From positions 13,272,096 to 13,336,095 of the forward strand of contig NC_067485.1 in assembly GCF_947179515.1 (NCBI RefSeq): a stretch of 64,000 bases of DNA, written 5' to 3'. The stretch comes from Apodemus sylvaticus. Taxonomy: Eukaryota > Chordata > Mammalia > Rodentia > Muridae. Under the pieces are notes generated by a model. That model was not told the DNA's origin. It did no database searches and saw only the letters and a program-made list of their open reading frames with translations. Made by a program: the position numbers and the translations under genes. This document shows, in pieces, positions 11,439-24,020 of this stretch. The first letter of the stretch is position 1. Each line of letters opens with the position of its first letter.

Positions 11439-11529
11439 TCTGGGAGCCTGTGGCTTCTACATTCACCTTTTGGCCTTGGCTACTTCTCTTCCAACTCTGA
11501 CCACTGGGCTCCCAACCAAGCCAAAGTCT
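11439..11529 (-). other. Hrh2: Hrh2 exon 2 5' UTR and splice acceptor
   Basis: On the minus strand a pyrimidine-rich run, CTACACCCTCCCAG, ends with AG at 11529-11528. The exon would then start at 11527, leaving 89 bases of 5' UTR before the ATG. A weaker AG lies just before the ATG, near 11441. The choice rests on the longer pyrimidine tract and is an inference. Confidence 0.55.
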
Positions 11530-12249
11530 GGGAGGGTGTAGTGACTGACCCAATGCTGTTCTAGCAATAGATTAAGCTGTTACTTGTGAAGTGCGGGACA
11601 TGGATAAGAATGGGGTAAGACATGGCCTTAAAAGCTCACACCCCAGTCCTCAGCTGGTCTTCCAAGTCAGACTTCTCCCAGGTCTGTAGTATGTATCTAC
11701 CTTCTAGGCTCCTCATGGAGACTGAGGCACTGCTGGATGAGTCTTGAGGTGGTTCTGGTTTTATATGCACTGGATCACACACATAGGCTGTCATGTCCTT
11801 CTCCATGGCCGGTGCCTGCTACCATCGAAGGCTTAAGATAGAAGACTATCGGCTACCCGCTCTGGGGTCATAGGAGCTGAAAATGTAAAGATCAAGTGTT
11901 TAGAACTTCAGAATTAGACCAACAGCATGACCTGTTCCAAGGAGAGTCTTTCTAGGTGTCTATCACCTGATGAAAGATCAGGAGGCAATGGGGACTCTTC
12001 TAGGTATCCTTCCTTAGGAAAGACAAAGATGGTCAGGGCATGTGGTGGATGGTGAAGGGTACCAGGATGTAGGTCTATAACACCATGAGAAAAAGGTGAA
12101 GGGGCAGCTCTAGGACCAGTCTGCTTTTATTTGCTGCTGGTTGCTACCCAGCCCCACTGGTAGACCTCTGTCCTCAGCTGATTAAATGATGCATTGAATG
12201 AGTGGATAAATAAACACACTCAATTTACTCTTATTTAGTGTGGGAAACA

Positions 12250-12420
12250 TTCTAAATCAGGGACTGACAACCTTTTAAGAGAAAGAACCAGGCAGCCTGT
12301 ATTCTTTTCTTTGCAGCCTGTAGGCCACCGACAACTCTGCCTGTGGCCTAAAAGCAGCCCACCCAGGACCATGTGCCAAAGAACACGTGGACTGCGCTTC
12401 CAATCAAGTTTCATGGTGGA
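12250..12420 (-). mobile_element. Ancient hAT-type fossil, minus orientation
   Basis: A weak match: GGCAGCCTGTATTC, CTTTGCAGCCTGTAGGCC and ACAACTCTGCC recall the same old hAT family as at 4698-4905, in the opposite orientation. Confidence 0.3.
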
Positions 12421-12771
12421 CGTGGAACTGTACATTTTCTATTGCTTTCCTCTGCTGCCAAATCCTTGTGATTTCCCCCATGTCCTGAACGATCTCAGAG
12501 CATCCTTATCTCCAGTACAAAGCAAGCACAGGGCTGGTCTTGGTTTCAATTTTGTCACCTGCTGTCTCCATGCTCTGTCAGCTCCATCCTTGCTCAGGGT
12601 TCAACACTCACGTCTAAGCGTTATTGGTTTGTATTTAGCAGTGTGAACATTTCCACTTTCAAATCAGCTGGCACACAGCTCACTCAATTCTCATGACTGT
12701 GTAACAGCCCATCATGTGGCTGCAAGTGGTTATTCTACCACCGTATCACCTTCTCAGGCATTTCAGTCATT

Positions 12772-12850
12772 TTCCTTCCCCCTCCCTCTGTCCTTTCCTC
12801 CTTCCATTTCCCTCCCTTCCCTCCCTCTTTCCTTCTCCTCTTCCCTCCTG
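12772..12850 (+). repeat. Polypyrimidine low-complexity tract
   Basis: Nearly all C and T (TTCCC, CCTCC units). Confidence 0.85.
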
Positions 12851-13865
12851 TACACACAATCCCTGGTACCCCACCTCCTCCTCAAGTCCCCTCCAGTGGG
12901 GACAGCCTATGTTTCCAGTGGATGAGAAACAAGGTCATTCCTTGTTTCATGGCTAGCCCCTTTTACACAAGTCCCTTCCGTTTTTTCTGAGAGCTGCCAC
13001 AGGCAGGCTCTCCTGAGGACCGAGACTGTGGAAATCTAAATGACAGCCAGAACCCTTTCAGTAGCAAAGCAGGACATAAATTCTGCCTCTTGGAGCTCTG
13101 GCCTGGGGCCACTCTGCAGTCTGAGTACAGATGCAGCCTCTGATTACAATGCCTGAGCTGGAGCAGGGACGTGGGTTCTCCAGCACCCTCTGCCACTCGC
13201 TCCAGCTGCCTCAGCCTCTTAGCCCTGTGAGCTGAGCCTCTGGGTATTATTTCTGGAGGAGTTTTTCATTACAGGAAGAGCCTGAACAGCACAGGTCTTA
13301 CCCCCACACTTAATTAACTTTGGAGGGGGAGCATTAAGGATAGACATTTTTTGAGACTCCGTATCTCTGATAATAATTTTCTATGCATTTCCTTGACAGC
13401 TGGCTGTAGGCATTTAGGCATCGGGTTGGTATTCAAGTTAATGTCTGGGAGAGTCTTCGAATCAGAGCCGAAGCAGCTCTCAATATGATTAGAAATCCCC
13501 TCTCTCCCTCCCTCCCTTCCTCCCTCCAGTTTTCTTCAACAATCACTTCTCTGGGTGTGCTGCAGAGCTGTGGGTGCCAGGGATGCACAGGTGACTGCTA
13601 TGATTTGTGAGTCTTCCAGGGTCCATTTCTCCATCTTTCTGTTTGGCATGAGGCTTCTCAGAGTTTCCCCGAAAGCATTCTGAAGGCAGGGGGAGTTTGT
13701 GGGGTGCTAATTCCATCCCACCCCATGGCCTGTGAGTTGACTGCTCACACTAAGGGACCATATCACCTTCATGTGGACAAATTGCTAGTGAATCCTTTCA
13801 CCCATAAGAATTCTCACTGTCACCACAGTAGCTAATGCAAAAGCCACTCTGTCAAACTTTCAGAC

Positions 13866-13980
13866 TGCTGAAGTACTTATAGGCTCGCTCAGTAAGTACT
13901 TATGTGCTCGATTGGTAAGTACTTATATGCTCACTGAAGTACTTATATGCTCACTGTGGTAAGTACTTAAATGCTTGCTG
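13866..13980 (+). repeat. Short minisatellite with palindromic AAGTACTT in each unit
   Basis: AAGTACTT occurs at 13871, 13894, 13917, 13937 and 13961, so units are 20-24 bases. Between them lie variants of ATATGCTCACTG. Confidence 0.9.
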
Positions 13981-14559
13981 CAGCAAGACAGTATCCTAGG
14001 TGCATTCAGGTGGCATCAACTATCCGAGCTGCCATACGGGCTAGCCTGCATACCCAGGAGGTGAATGCTGTGATACTTGAACTAAGGGAGGCCTTCCGTA
14101 GTTCCTCTGCCCCTCTGTGTAGATATTGTCAGGACCCAGCTCCACACATATACACCTCGCTCTATAACCTCCTTTTCTTGTTTCTTTTAAATGTTTAATG
14201 GATGTCTCTTTAAAGGATTCAAGATCTAACCAATTCTTTTTCCTGTTACCCGGCCTGAGGTGATGTAACCACAGATGCATGGACAATAATAATATCTTTG
14301 TTGGCAGGCTTGGAAGTGGCAAAAATATGGAGACAACACGTGTTTCCACCACGAAGAGGGGGTGATAGATAGATAGATCAGCAAACTACAGGGAATCTAT
14401 ATACTGGGTAACAGACCTGGCCTGGGTGATGCTGAACAGGAAAACGTCATGGGATCCTAAGAAAGAAACAGCCTTAGGGATGAGAGAAATTGTCTCCGCT
14501 TGACTTCAAGGGGTGGTTTGGACAAAGACCCAAGTGATGTCCCTCCTCTGATGCCTGAC

Positions 14560-14958
14560 AGAACCCACACTCAGACTCAGACTACAGTGTGGAGAAGTGG
14601 CCCCCACAGGCCCATATGTCAGAGGTTTGGCCATCAGCCTGAGGTGTTACTAGAGATGGTGCAAGTTTTAGAAGTTAGAGCCCACAGAGAGGAAATGAGG
14701 TCATTAGGATAAGTTAATGAAGGAGGTACTGGGCCTTGGTCCCCTCAGGCCTCTGCTGTTGTTTCCTGGCTGCCATGAGGTGAACAGACCTCTCTGCCTC
14801 GCACCTCTGCCATTATTGCATTATGCCACCATAGGCCCAAAGCCACAGGGCCAAGACACCAGAGACTGGCACCTCTGGAGCTAAGAGCTCAAGTAATCCT
14901 TATTTCTTTGTTTACCTTAGATATTTTGTTGCTGTGTGGAAAGCTGACTAATACACAC
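14560..14958 (+). mobile_element. MaLR LTR fragment
   Basis: Blocks in the order expected of MaLR LTRs: GAGGAAATGAGGTCATTAGG, TTTCCTGGCTGCCATGAGGT, CATAGGCCCAAAGCCACAGG, and an end GGAAAGCTGACTAATACA. Confidence 0.6.
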
Positions 14959-15065
14959 AGTTCAAGTTCTGGTGGCTTGGCTGTAATATTCATTCTTTGA
15001 TTAGACTTCAGTTTTTTCTAATCAACTGTATTTCACCATTCAATATCTGTCATCTACCCACTCAA

Positions 15066-15664
15066 CCATCCATCCATCCATCCATCCATCTATCCATCCA
15101 TCCATCCATCCAGGCAGCCAGCCAGCCAGCTAGCCATCTATCTAGCCAGCCATCTGTCCATCCACCTTAGCCATCCGTTCACCCATCTACTCTACCAATC
15201 CATCCATCCATCCCTCCCATCCCATCTACCCACCTACCCATCCACCCATCCATCTATCCATCCATCCATCCCACCAACGAATCCATCCATCATCCCATCC
15301 CACCCACCCACCCATCCACCCATCCACCTGTCCATCCATCCATCCATCCATCCATCCATCCATCCATCCATCCATCCATCCATTCATCCAGCCAGCCAGC
15401 CATCTGTCCATCTACCTTAGCCATCCGTTCACCCATCTACTCTACCAATCCATCCATCCATCCCTCCCATCTACCCACCCATCAACCCATCCATCCATCC
15501 ATCCATCCATCCATCCATCCATCCATGCACCCACCCATCAATCCATCCATCCATCCATCCATCCATCCATCCATCCATCCCACCAACCCATTTATCTATC
15601 CATCCATCCATCCATCCATCCATCCACCCATCCATCCATCCATCCATGCACCCATCCATCCACG
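15066..15664 (+). repeat. (CATC)n satellite block with a 250-bp higher-order duplication
   Basis: About 600 bases built from CATC with CAGC, CACC and TATC variants. A non-repetitive marker around CTTAGCCATCCGTTC occurs at 15166-15180 and again at 15416-15430, exactly 250 bases apart; about 85 bases around it are the same except one difference. Confidence 0.95.
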
Positions 15665-16484
15665 TTCAAACCTGTAGACTAATTGACCCAGCAGCTGTGC
15701 TTCTGGAAGTTTGTGCTGAGGGCTCCCTCACACTGCATGTGTTAGCAGAGTCTAGAAAGGACATAAAAGTGCACATGAGAGACTGTGAGGGAGCCACCAA
15801 GACTAGCTTAGAGTACCTGGGCTGGTGTGGGGGAGCCTCTAAGTCACAGAGGAGGATACCCGTGCCTCCAGAGAGGAAATGGGTAGCCACATTAGGGGTG
15901 GAAGACTCCCTTCTCACTACCCTCATTTGAGGGCCTTTCCGGATATCTCATTTACTCAAAACCCAATAGCCTCGTGACTTGTCATGTCGCAAAGGGAAGG
16001 GGCAGTGAATGTCATGTAGAAGGGACAGCATGCCAGAAAGGAAGTAGGTGCCCAGGTCACAAGAGGGGATGGAGGCAGAGTTGCAATGGTTTCAGGTTAG
16101 GGAGAGGGTGCTTTGTAAGAAGCCCACCACTTCCAAGCTCACTCTCCCTCCATTCATGAGATTCACTGCCAGATGGTCATGTCTGTGACAACACCATGCT
16201 CCCAAAGGTTCCTCTTTTGTTTGAGTAGAAATAACACTGCCTGCCTTCCTTGCAAGATCCAGTGACTGCCAACCTTCCCAGGTGACTGTCAGGAGGAAAT
16301 GCAACGAGGATAGGTGCCCAGATGTTTAGACTTAGTTCTGAAGGCAATAGGGTGACCCTGACGGTTCAACGAGCAAGTTGAGCAAGTTCAAGATCACCCA
16401 GGAAGCAGATAACAGGCAGAAAACAGCAGGTTTCCCAACTCCGCCAGTGAGGCTGATCCACTTGGGAATTAGCTGAGCGTCTAC

Positions 16485-16690
16485 TTCAGGGCCTGGGGCA
16501 ATACACTGTTTTATTTCATCTTTTCAAGATTCTGTCAGGTGAGGGATTTTTATTTTCCCCACCTAGCAAAGGCAGAAATCAAAGCTTAGAAGTTGTGTCG
16601 CTTGCCCAGAGTCTCAAAACCCAGTAAGAGGGAAAGTCAGAATTTGAGCCCAGATCTGTCAGCCTCCACAGTCCCTATTCTTAGCTCCTC
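16485..16690 (-). mobile_element. MIR SINE, minus orientation
   Basis: It contains reverse MIR blocks: a GGGCCTGGGGCAATACACTG start, TTGTGTCGCTTGCCCAGAGTC and AGAATTTGAGCCCAGATCTG. Confidence 0.6.
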
Positions 16691-17254
16691 TGGATTTAGC
16701 TTTTCAGCAGACAAAGGCCGATCGGCCTGGATGCCTGTGTTTGCCGCTGAGGCTTCTTCCTCCCTGGAAATCATGGACACAGGAGTTTTTCTTTCTTTCT
16801 TTGGTGGTGAAATTGGCAGCTGCTTCCTCACACATAGTGGGTGGGACATTTGGTCATGGCCTTCACTGCAGGAAGATATCTGGTGGAAGCTGTTGCTCAG
16901 AGGGAAGGCCCAGCCTCACAGGGCTTTTCATTCCACCCTTCTGTCTCTTCTGGACACGGGTGACTAAGGCCAGAGCAGCGCTTGCTTGTCCTCATGTCAC
17001 CCTGCACCAAGGATGCACACCCCACCCCCACACACCAGGCAGGACGGTAGGTGAGCGTATCTGAATGTCAGCTGGAATCTGGGGCAGAGGTCTGTAGCTT
17101 CTGCTCTTGGCCCAGCTAGACAAGAGCCTTGTGCCCCTTGGCTGGGCAGGCTCTCATCCACACAGAGCAAGATGGTGGCTTCAAAGTGCTCCCCTTAGGA
17201 TAATGGATGCACCCAAGTGGGAGAAGGTGACTTTGACTCAAAGTCAAGACAGTG

Positions 17255-17445
17255 ACCTACCCCAGGCCAGGCTCAGGCAGGTGGTAACCCATCTGCAGCA
17301 GGGGTGAATGTTATCACCGCAGGACAGGTAGTGAAACTGAGGTTCAGAGAGAGCATGTCGCTTGTCTAAAAGCCACACAGCCAGTGGCGAGGCCGACAGG
17401 GCTTTGTACAAGGTCTAGGTCAGAGCGTGAGCATCCACATCCTCC
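17255..17445 (-). mobile_element. MIR SINE, minus orientation
   Basis: GTGAAACTGAGGTTCAGAGA, then GTCGCTTGTCTAAAAGCCAC and ACAGCCAGTGGC, follow the reverse MIR core. Confidence 0.55.
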
Positions 17446-18100
17446 CCACATCATCCAGATTCTGGGCAGCTCAGCTGTCATGTCTCCTTTGTGGTGACAT
17501 CTGCGTGGCATCTGACAATAGTACATGGAGGTAACCAAGCCACACCTGGGGACAAGGTCCCTTAGTGTTTTGTTCGTCTGAGAACGCTGTTATTTCTGCT
17601 TTACCCCCTTTCTCACCTGAGCTGAAATACTCGTAGGCCACTGTTTTGGGGCACAATACAGCAGCTTTAGACAGCTTTATCACATTGTACAAATATCCAA
17701 AACACACGGGGAAGGAGATCCTATCCTTGTTGGTCCCCTTTTCCAGCTTTGGTGACCACTGGACTACTTTCTGTCTATACACTTGTCTGTCTGTCTGGAA
17801 TCAGGAAGTGAGTCCCTGATCCTTTTTTTCTATTCTTCTTTTGCCCAGCCTTCAATGCATTGTTCAGAGAACTGTTCCGTGAAATACATCGGCGATATCC
17901 TTAAATCCCTGCCCGCCCTCCCATACCAGCGCTCAATCACAGGCCAGCCCTGTGTGCCCTGTCTCTATATCTGCCCTCTCTCTTCTCTGTCACCTTTCTT
18001 TGCTGCTGCACCAGCAGAGTAACCACAGAGTAGGTGGCAGCAAGGCGTTTGGTCTGAGGAGGGGCTCACCTGAATCCTCTCCACTGTACAACCACCCCAT

Positions 18101-18205
18101 ATTTTTTTGTGACAGAATCTCACAGCCAGGATGACTTTGAACTCACTGTGTAGGGGAGAATGACCTTGAATTCTTGATTCTCCTGCCTCAGTCTCCCACC
18201 TACAC
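18101..18205 (-). mobile_element. Diverged B1-family SINE, minus orientation
   Basis: A short T run, then GACAGAATCTCACAGCCAGG, GAACTCACTGTG, and a CTGCCTCAGTCTCCC end. Confidence 0.5.
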
Positions 18206-18824
18206 CTGCCTGGCTTGTTTTCCTACTTGTTGCTACTCCCCGTTGGAGTGTGAGCTCTGTCAAGTGTTAGGACTAAGAGCCCCTTTATCTTGCTCCCTGA
18301 CAGGCAATAGGAGATCATGGACTATTAGCTGGAGTAGCCAAATACACCATTGTCACATAGTAACACCTCCTTTATCAGGCACTTGGAACTGTCAGGCTAC
18401 ATTGTAGATTCTTTTACACATGTATTTCTTATCTACTGCAGCTCTGTAGCTACTGCTCATGTGTTTTATAGATTTGGATTTGAAGTGTTCTAGTCAAAGC
18501 CTGGTGTGGCAGGCAGGGGTGGGGAAAGCCGGCTGAAAGACCATATGGACAGGAGTGAGGTGGGGAGGCCAAGGCAAACTTCTGCCTTGGTTCCCAAGGA
18601 AGCAAAGCTGAGGGCCCCCTGCTTGGCAGAGAAGCCCAAATCCCTGCCACCGTGGGGGTAAGAGGTGTAGGGCAGGAGCTGGGGTGGGGAGGGCAACCTA
18701 CTGCAAACCTGGATCCCCAGTCTAAATCCTGGTGTGACTCTGACTTTATATTCCGTTTCCTTGGCAGAAAAATGAAGAGACGGGCTTAGAATATCTTGAG
18801 GCTTAGAATATCTTATATATACAT

Positions 18825-18890
18825 GAAGAGAAGGAAGAAAGGAAGGAAAGAAGGAAGGAAGGAAGGGAGGGAGGCAGGGAGGAAGAAAGC
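18825..18890 (+). repeat. (GGAA)n purine microsatellite
   Basis: Imperfect GGAA/GAAA run ending in GGGAGGGAGGC units. Confidence 0.9.
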
Positions 18891-21800
18891 AGTTATGTGT
18901 TTTCCAAATAACAAAATATGAGAGCGCCAAGTAGAATCCAAACACAGCCATCCCTAGCATTCCTGAACCTCCTTACGACATGCTCAAGAGACAGTCATCT
19001 TTGGGAGCCTTGTCTGCCCTGCCCCCCTCCCCCACACACACACTTTATGTTGGAAACCATATTTCCTGGAAAGGGGAGCGTTGCAGTTTATGCTCATTCC
19101 AAAGAAAGGACAGCATAGATGTAGCTAGGTGGCTAATACTATGTTTGTGGTTGTTGTTTGCAATGTGTGTTTCTCTCGTAGTTTCGATCTGGAACTCAAA
19201 CTTTTTTTTTTTTTTGAGGTCCATGAAAGGCTCCAAGCCCTCCTTTACAGGCAGCTCTGCAGAGCTCTGGTGCCTTTCAGGCCTTCATATCTCTGTGCCA
19301 AACTGCAGTCGGGTCTGCCAGATGGATGTGTCACCCCCACCATCACCATCCCAGCCGTCATGACCACCCTAATCGTTATCCCCGTCACATCCACCCGACA
19401 TATGCCCAGGGAGCAGCTCTCCCCTGCTCTCCTTTCTGGCCCACGCTCAGTCCTTGAAGGTCTTGCCCTTTCCAGCAGGGTCCAGATTAACTGCACAGGA
19501 CAAACACTGTGGTTGGCTGGGCCACTTTATAGGTATCAGAAGCAAACAGCTAACCCTTGCCAGGAACAATGGCACTGCTGGTTATCTTGGGCAATCCTCT
19601 CTGCGCCTTTGCTATCCCTTCCCCCTGCCTCTCCACACCCATTACCTCAACTGGAGGCCTGTAGGAGAACTGTGAGCTGGGGACAGGGGTGCCAGCGTCA
19701 CCCCATTTTTGCAAAGTGATGCAGAGAAGCCAGGAACCTTGGTGGGGGCCATGTAGCTGATTACAGGCTGTCAAGGACCAGCCCTCTTGGAATTCAATTC
19801 CTTATTATTCATCCCATCTCCCTCCTTCTGTCTCCCAAGAGTCAATCACTCCTCTACCCCCTCATGATCATTACCACATTTGAAAATTATTACGGCTATA
19901 TTTTTTTTATGTGACCTTTTCCTCTTGAATGTGTTGATTTTTTTTCCCCAGAAAGGACTCGTCTGATCATTCTATACGTGGATAGGATCTCTTTCCCACA
20001 AATAGGGGATATTATCCCTAACGATATATGCAAAGGGCAACCAATGTTATTGAAGCCTCTGAGGCTAGTCCAAAGGGATACTGGGCTGCCTTTGAAAGGT
20101 GGGGAGGCGTGAGATGGTAAAACTTGGCAGATACTTTCTCTCTGTTCAGAGGAAGGTTTATAAGACACCCGGGCATCTGTTGTATGTGTGTCACTTATCA
20201 CCCAAATCTATCTCAGGTGAGCCCCCTAGGGCTGCCTGCTCTGTACCAGAGGAATCCCCTCAGCCTTCCCAGGGAGCCAACAATACGCAGAGGGAAGGCG
20301 AAAGCCAGTGGATACCGGCTTAGCCGTGTTTTCACTGTGCTGCTGAGAAAGTTCTTGACCTCTCTGAGGCTGTGTTGCTATCCATAAGTGGTTCATCACA
20401 ACCTGCTGCTGAGAGGAGAAAAGTGGGAGTCAGGGCCATGGCCGTGCAAGGCACGCCGAGGCTCTCCACAGATGGCGTGCCTCATGCTTCCTGTCTGCCT
20501 CTCTCTTACAGAAGCTTATTTGAAGTCCCACCTTGTCTGAGAGTGAAGGCAGCCAAGGTCACCAGATGGAGAGAGGCAGAGGGAGTCTAAAACAAATCCG
20601 TCTAAAACAGGCTGTGGGCTGGGAACAGGGCCAGAGCAGGCAGGATTGGAAGTGAGGGGAGAGAGTAGATAGCAAGGGGAGTCCACACTGGAAGGACACT
20701 TTGGTAACAGCCCCCTGGTGGTGGCAAGGGAGAGGGGCGGGGCCAAGTGGGAGGGGCAGATCAGTACAGAGCTAGAACCTTGTCCTGGGCCAAGATATGG
20801 TCAGACTCTGATGCACTCTACACAGAGAGAAGGTTTCCTAGACGCCAGGCCAGAGAGGTTTATCACATTCCACTCTACTGAGATCAAACCCACAGACAGC
20901 TTCTGAGCCTATCGGTCCTCGGAGGTTCTTCTGAACCATACATATTCTCAGAGGCTTCTGGTCACACCCGCTTTCAGTCAAATGAGACCGGAAGCACTAT
21001 GACAGACCCGTGCCCAGAGAGGGCTTGGCAAAACAAGTCTGGATGGTATTTTTGTAGTCCTAATGTGGTAGGGCTTTGGCCAGTGGCACACTGGGGACGG
21101 ACGTTGTTTGTGAACAGTGTAGAAGGGTCCCTGTGTGGGCTCAGGGATGTCATGGGGTGAGGGTAGAAGGGATGGCAGAGGTGAGGGCTTATGGGATCTG
21201 TGCATCATGTGATGCTGAGCTGAGGAGATAACCCAGGGATCTCTGCGGTGCAGGAATCTCACCAGTATTCCACATGGTGGCCAGACTATCTCCGCTTGTT
21301 CATCTCCAAAGACAAAGCTATTGCCCCTGATTTGTGTGTGTAAAGGGTAAGCCAGTGGCTACATATATTTTAGTCTACCATTATTGTTATTGGGCTTTAA
21401 AAAAACTTTATAATTTCTTTAAATGCCCACTTTTATCATCAGGAAGTGTAATGGAAATTCTGGGGTTGTAGTTAGTGTTAGTTTCTAGCTTGCTATTGTT
21501 TGACTTAGTAATTTTATTACTTTAAGAGGAGCAAAACACACACACTTCTAACACAGAACTCGAGAAATCCCATGAGGTGGGCCATACTTGATAAGACAGG
21601 CTTTGTGCTGGATGACATCTGCCTAGCTGGGGGATGAGGTAAGTGTCCTGAGAATGTCTATGGGAGGCTGGGCTCCCCTGTGGCCTTCTTTGGGATGGAA
21701 GTGCTAATAACATTTTCAGCATCTTCCGTGTGCTACAGGCTGCTCTCGACACACACTCACCACCGTTAGAGATGAGGAAGAGCTGGTGCCTAAGTAAAAC

Positions 21801-22071
21801 GGGCCCAGGCCACACCCTGCACTGGCCAGTTTTGGTGTGTTCTCCTGCTAGGGGTCACTTAGAGCAGATGGGCCAGGCAGGGATATCAGATATCAGGTCT
21901 CTGAGAGGCTGGGGTTTGCCATTTTGAGGCAGGGGTTCCTGTAGCTTGTGCAAATGAAGCTGCATAGACAATTTCTACCCAGTTAGATAATCATGAAGTC
22001 TTCAAGGTTCTTTGGCTCAGACCTTCCTCAGATCTGTCACCTAAAAGAATAGAATTTGTCCCTGTGCAACA

Positions 22072-22356
22072 TCATCTGTCCTAGTGTTCTATCTGTGAAG
22101 AGACACCATGGCCAAGGCATGGTGCTGGGGAGGTGCCAGAGAGTTCTACATCTGGATCTGCAGGCAGCAGGAAGAGTCACTGGGCCTGACTTGGGCTTTT
22201 GAAACCTCAAAATCCACTCCAGGGACACAGGTCCTTCAACAAGGCCACACCTCCTAATCCTTATCAAGTAGTGCCACTCCCCGATGCCTTCAAATATATG
22301 AGCCCACAGCAGGAGAAGGGGTGGGTGGGGCATTCTTATTCAAACCACCATATCAT
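22072..22356 (-). mobile_element. ORR1-like MaLR LTR fragment, minus orientation
   Basis: GTGAAGAGACACCATGGCCA, GAGAGTTCTACATCTGGATC, CAACAAGGCCACACCTCCTA and a final TTATTCAAACCACCA occur in the order of the reverse-complement LTR. Confidence 0.55.
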
Positions 22357-22768
22357 CTGACCTGTAACAGGTCACGGGGCAACTGAGTTTCAAGAGCCAG
22401 CATCTCCAAGGTCACAACAGTACATCAGGACTGTGGCTTGCCTATAGCACAAGCTGAATCCCTGGCCCATGTGGGTGCCTGCCTTCCTGCAGCTTCCTAC
22501 AGGCTTATACCCGTTCTCCTCTGGGGTCTCATTCTGTCCCCTCATTTGTCAGTTCTCTAAAGCCTCCCACGCCTTGTCTTCCAGATCGTGCCCTGGCACC
22601 CAGTGATCATGCTTCTGGCCTAGACACCTGTCTTCCTTGACAAGCCCATTCAGCCACAGAATATTCTGAACCCTCAACAATGGCTTGAATGTTGAAAATG
22701 ACTTTCGATGCTCAGAACTTGAAGAGTAGTTGAGTCAGTTATGCTGCATCAGAAATGCTATGCCTACT

Positions 22769-23352
22769 GAAGGAAAGGCTATACAGAGACTGTCTCACCT
22801 GGGAACTCATCCCAGATACAATCACCAAACTCCGACACTATTGTGGATGCTAAGAAAGGTTTGCTGAAAGGAACCTGATATAGCTGTCTCCAGAGAGGCC
22901 CTGCAAGAGCCTTATAAATACAGATACAGATGCTCGCAGCCAACCATTGCACTGAGTGCAGGGTCCCCAATGGAGGAGTTAGAGAAAGGACTGAAGGAGC
23001 TGAAGGGGTTTGCAACGCCATAGAACAACATCAACCAACCAACTCCCCAAGAACTCCCAGGGACTAAGCTACCAACCAAGGAGTACACATGGCTCCAGCT
23101 GCATATGTAGCAGAGGATTGCCTTGGTAGGCATCAATGAGAGGAGAGGTTCTTTGTCCTATGAAGGCTCGATAGATGCCCTAGAGTATGGGAATTGAGGG
23201 TGGGGAGGTGGGAGTAGGTGGGTGGGTGAATGGAGGAACACCCTCATAGAAGCAAGGGGAGACAGGATGGGATAGGGGGTTTCTGGGAGAGGGGGAAACC
23301 GTGTAAGGGGATAACACTTGAAATGTAAATATAAATAAATAAATAAATAAAT
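22769..23352 (+). mobile_element. L1 3' end, 5'-truncated, with target-site duplication
   Basis: The copy matches rodent L1 from the end of ORF2 through the 3' UTR: GATACAATCACCAAACTCCG, CATGGCTCCAGCTGCATATG and ATAACACTTGAAATGTAAAT. It ends in AAAT units. ATGCTATGCCTACT (22755-22768) and ATGCTATACCTACC (23353-23366) are imperfect flanking duplications, so the insertion is complete but fairly old. Confidence 0.85.
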
Positions 23353-23807
23353 ATGCTATACCTACCACTGCCACAGATTGTGAACTATAAAAAATAAGGT
23401 GGAAATGCTTGTTCTCAGATTTAAAGACCTCATCAAGATTCAAATTATATATTTCGATGAACTTCTATTTGGTCTGTGTTAAGCAGGGGAGGATACAACC
23501 AAATACTGATCTCTAGAGTGACTGGGATGTAATAGCTGACTCGGGGAGAGGTTGTTGATACCAATTATTACATTCCTTGCACATTTATTTCTCCATTGAT
23601 AATTACTACTAGCAACTTACGAGCAATTCTTACAGTGTAGGATAGCATTTACGTGCTCCCCTTTGGGGTAAAAATATGAAAACATAGATAACATGAATCT
23701 AATGAAGATATATAGTAAAATACAGTGAAATGTTTTTATCTATAGTGTTTTCTCCTTTTGTAATCATCCACAGCCTGAAAATATTAATGAGAAATTCAAG
23801 AAATAAT

Positions 23808-23808
23808 C

Positions 23809-23838
<30 letters not shown>
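23808..23838 (+). repeat. (TCAA)n microsatellite
   Basis: Seven to eight near-perfect ATCA units. Confidence 0.9.
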
Positions 23839-23839
<1 letters not shown>

Positions 23840-23862
23840 GTTTAAGCTTTTAGTTGCCTGAC

Positions 23863-24020
23863 ATTTCAGGTATAGTGATATGCACCTATATAACCTCAGT
23901 ATGTGGAGGCCTCAGGTGAATGCCTGTGGAGCCATTCTCAAGCCCAGTTCCTGAGTATATTCAGGAGAATTCCAAGTTTGAGGCTACACTGGATAAGACA
24001 GCCCGCCTCAAAAGCAAACA
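23863..24020 (+). mobile_element. Diverged B4/B1-like SINE
   Basis: GATATGCACCTATATAACCTCAG, then CCAAGTTTGAGGCTACACTGG and an A-rich end, resemble the B1-related half of B4. Confidence 0.35.

Noticed and set aside
10739..11541. Other frames overlapping the receptor (for example 10933-11190 and 11209-11541)
   Set aside because: Shadows of the Hrh2 coding region in alternative frames.
11248..11553. Minus-strand frame overlapping the receptor start, as a stand-alone gene
   Set aside because: Its genomic ATG lies in the proposed intron; it is meaningful only as the possible spliced upstream frame described above.
19129..19719. 196-residue plus-strand frame
   Set aside because: No recognisable domain; includes a poly-T derived Phe run and lacks supporting splice or promoter context.
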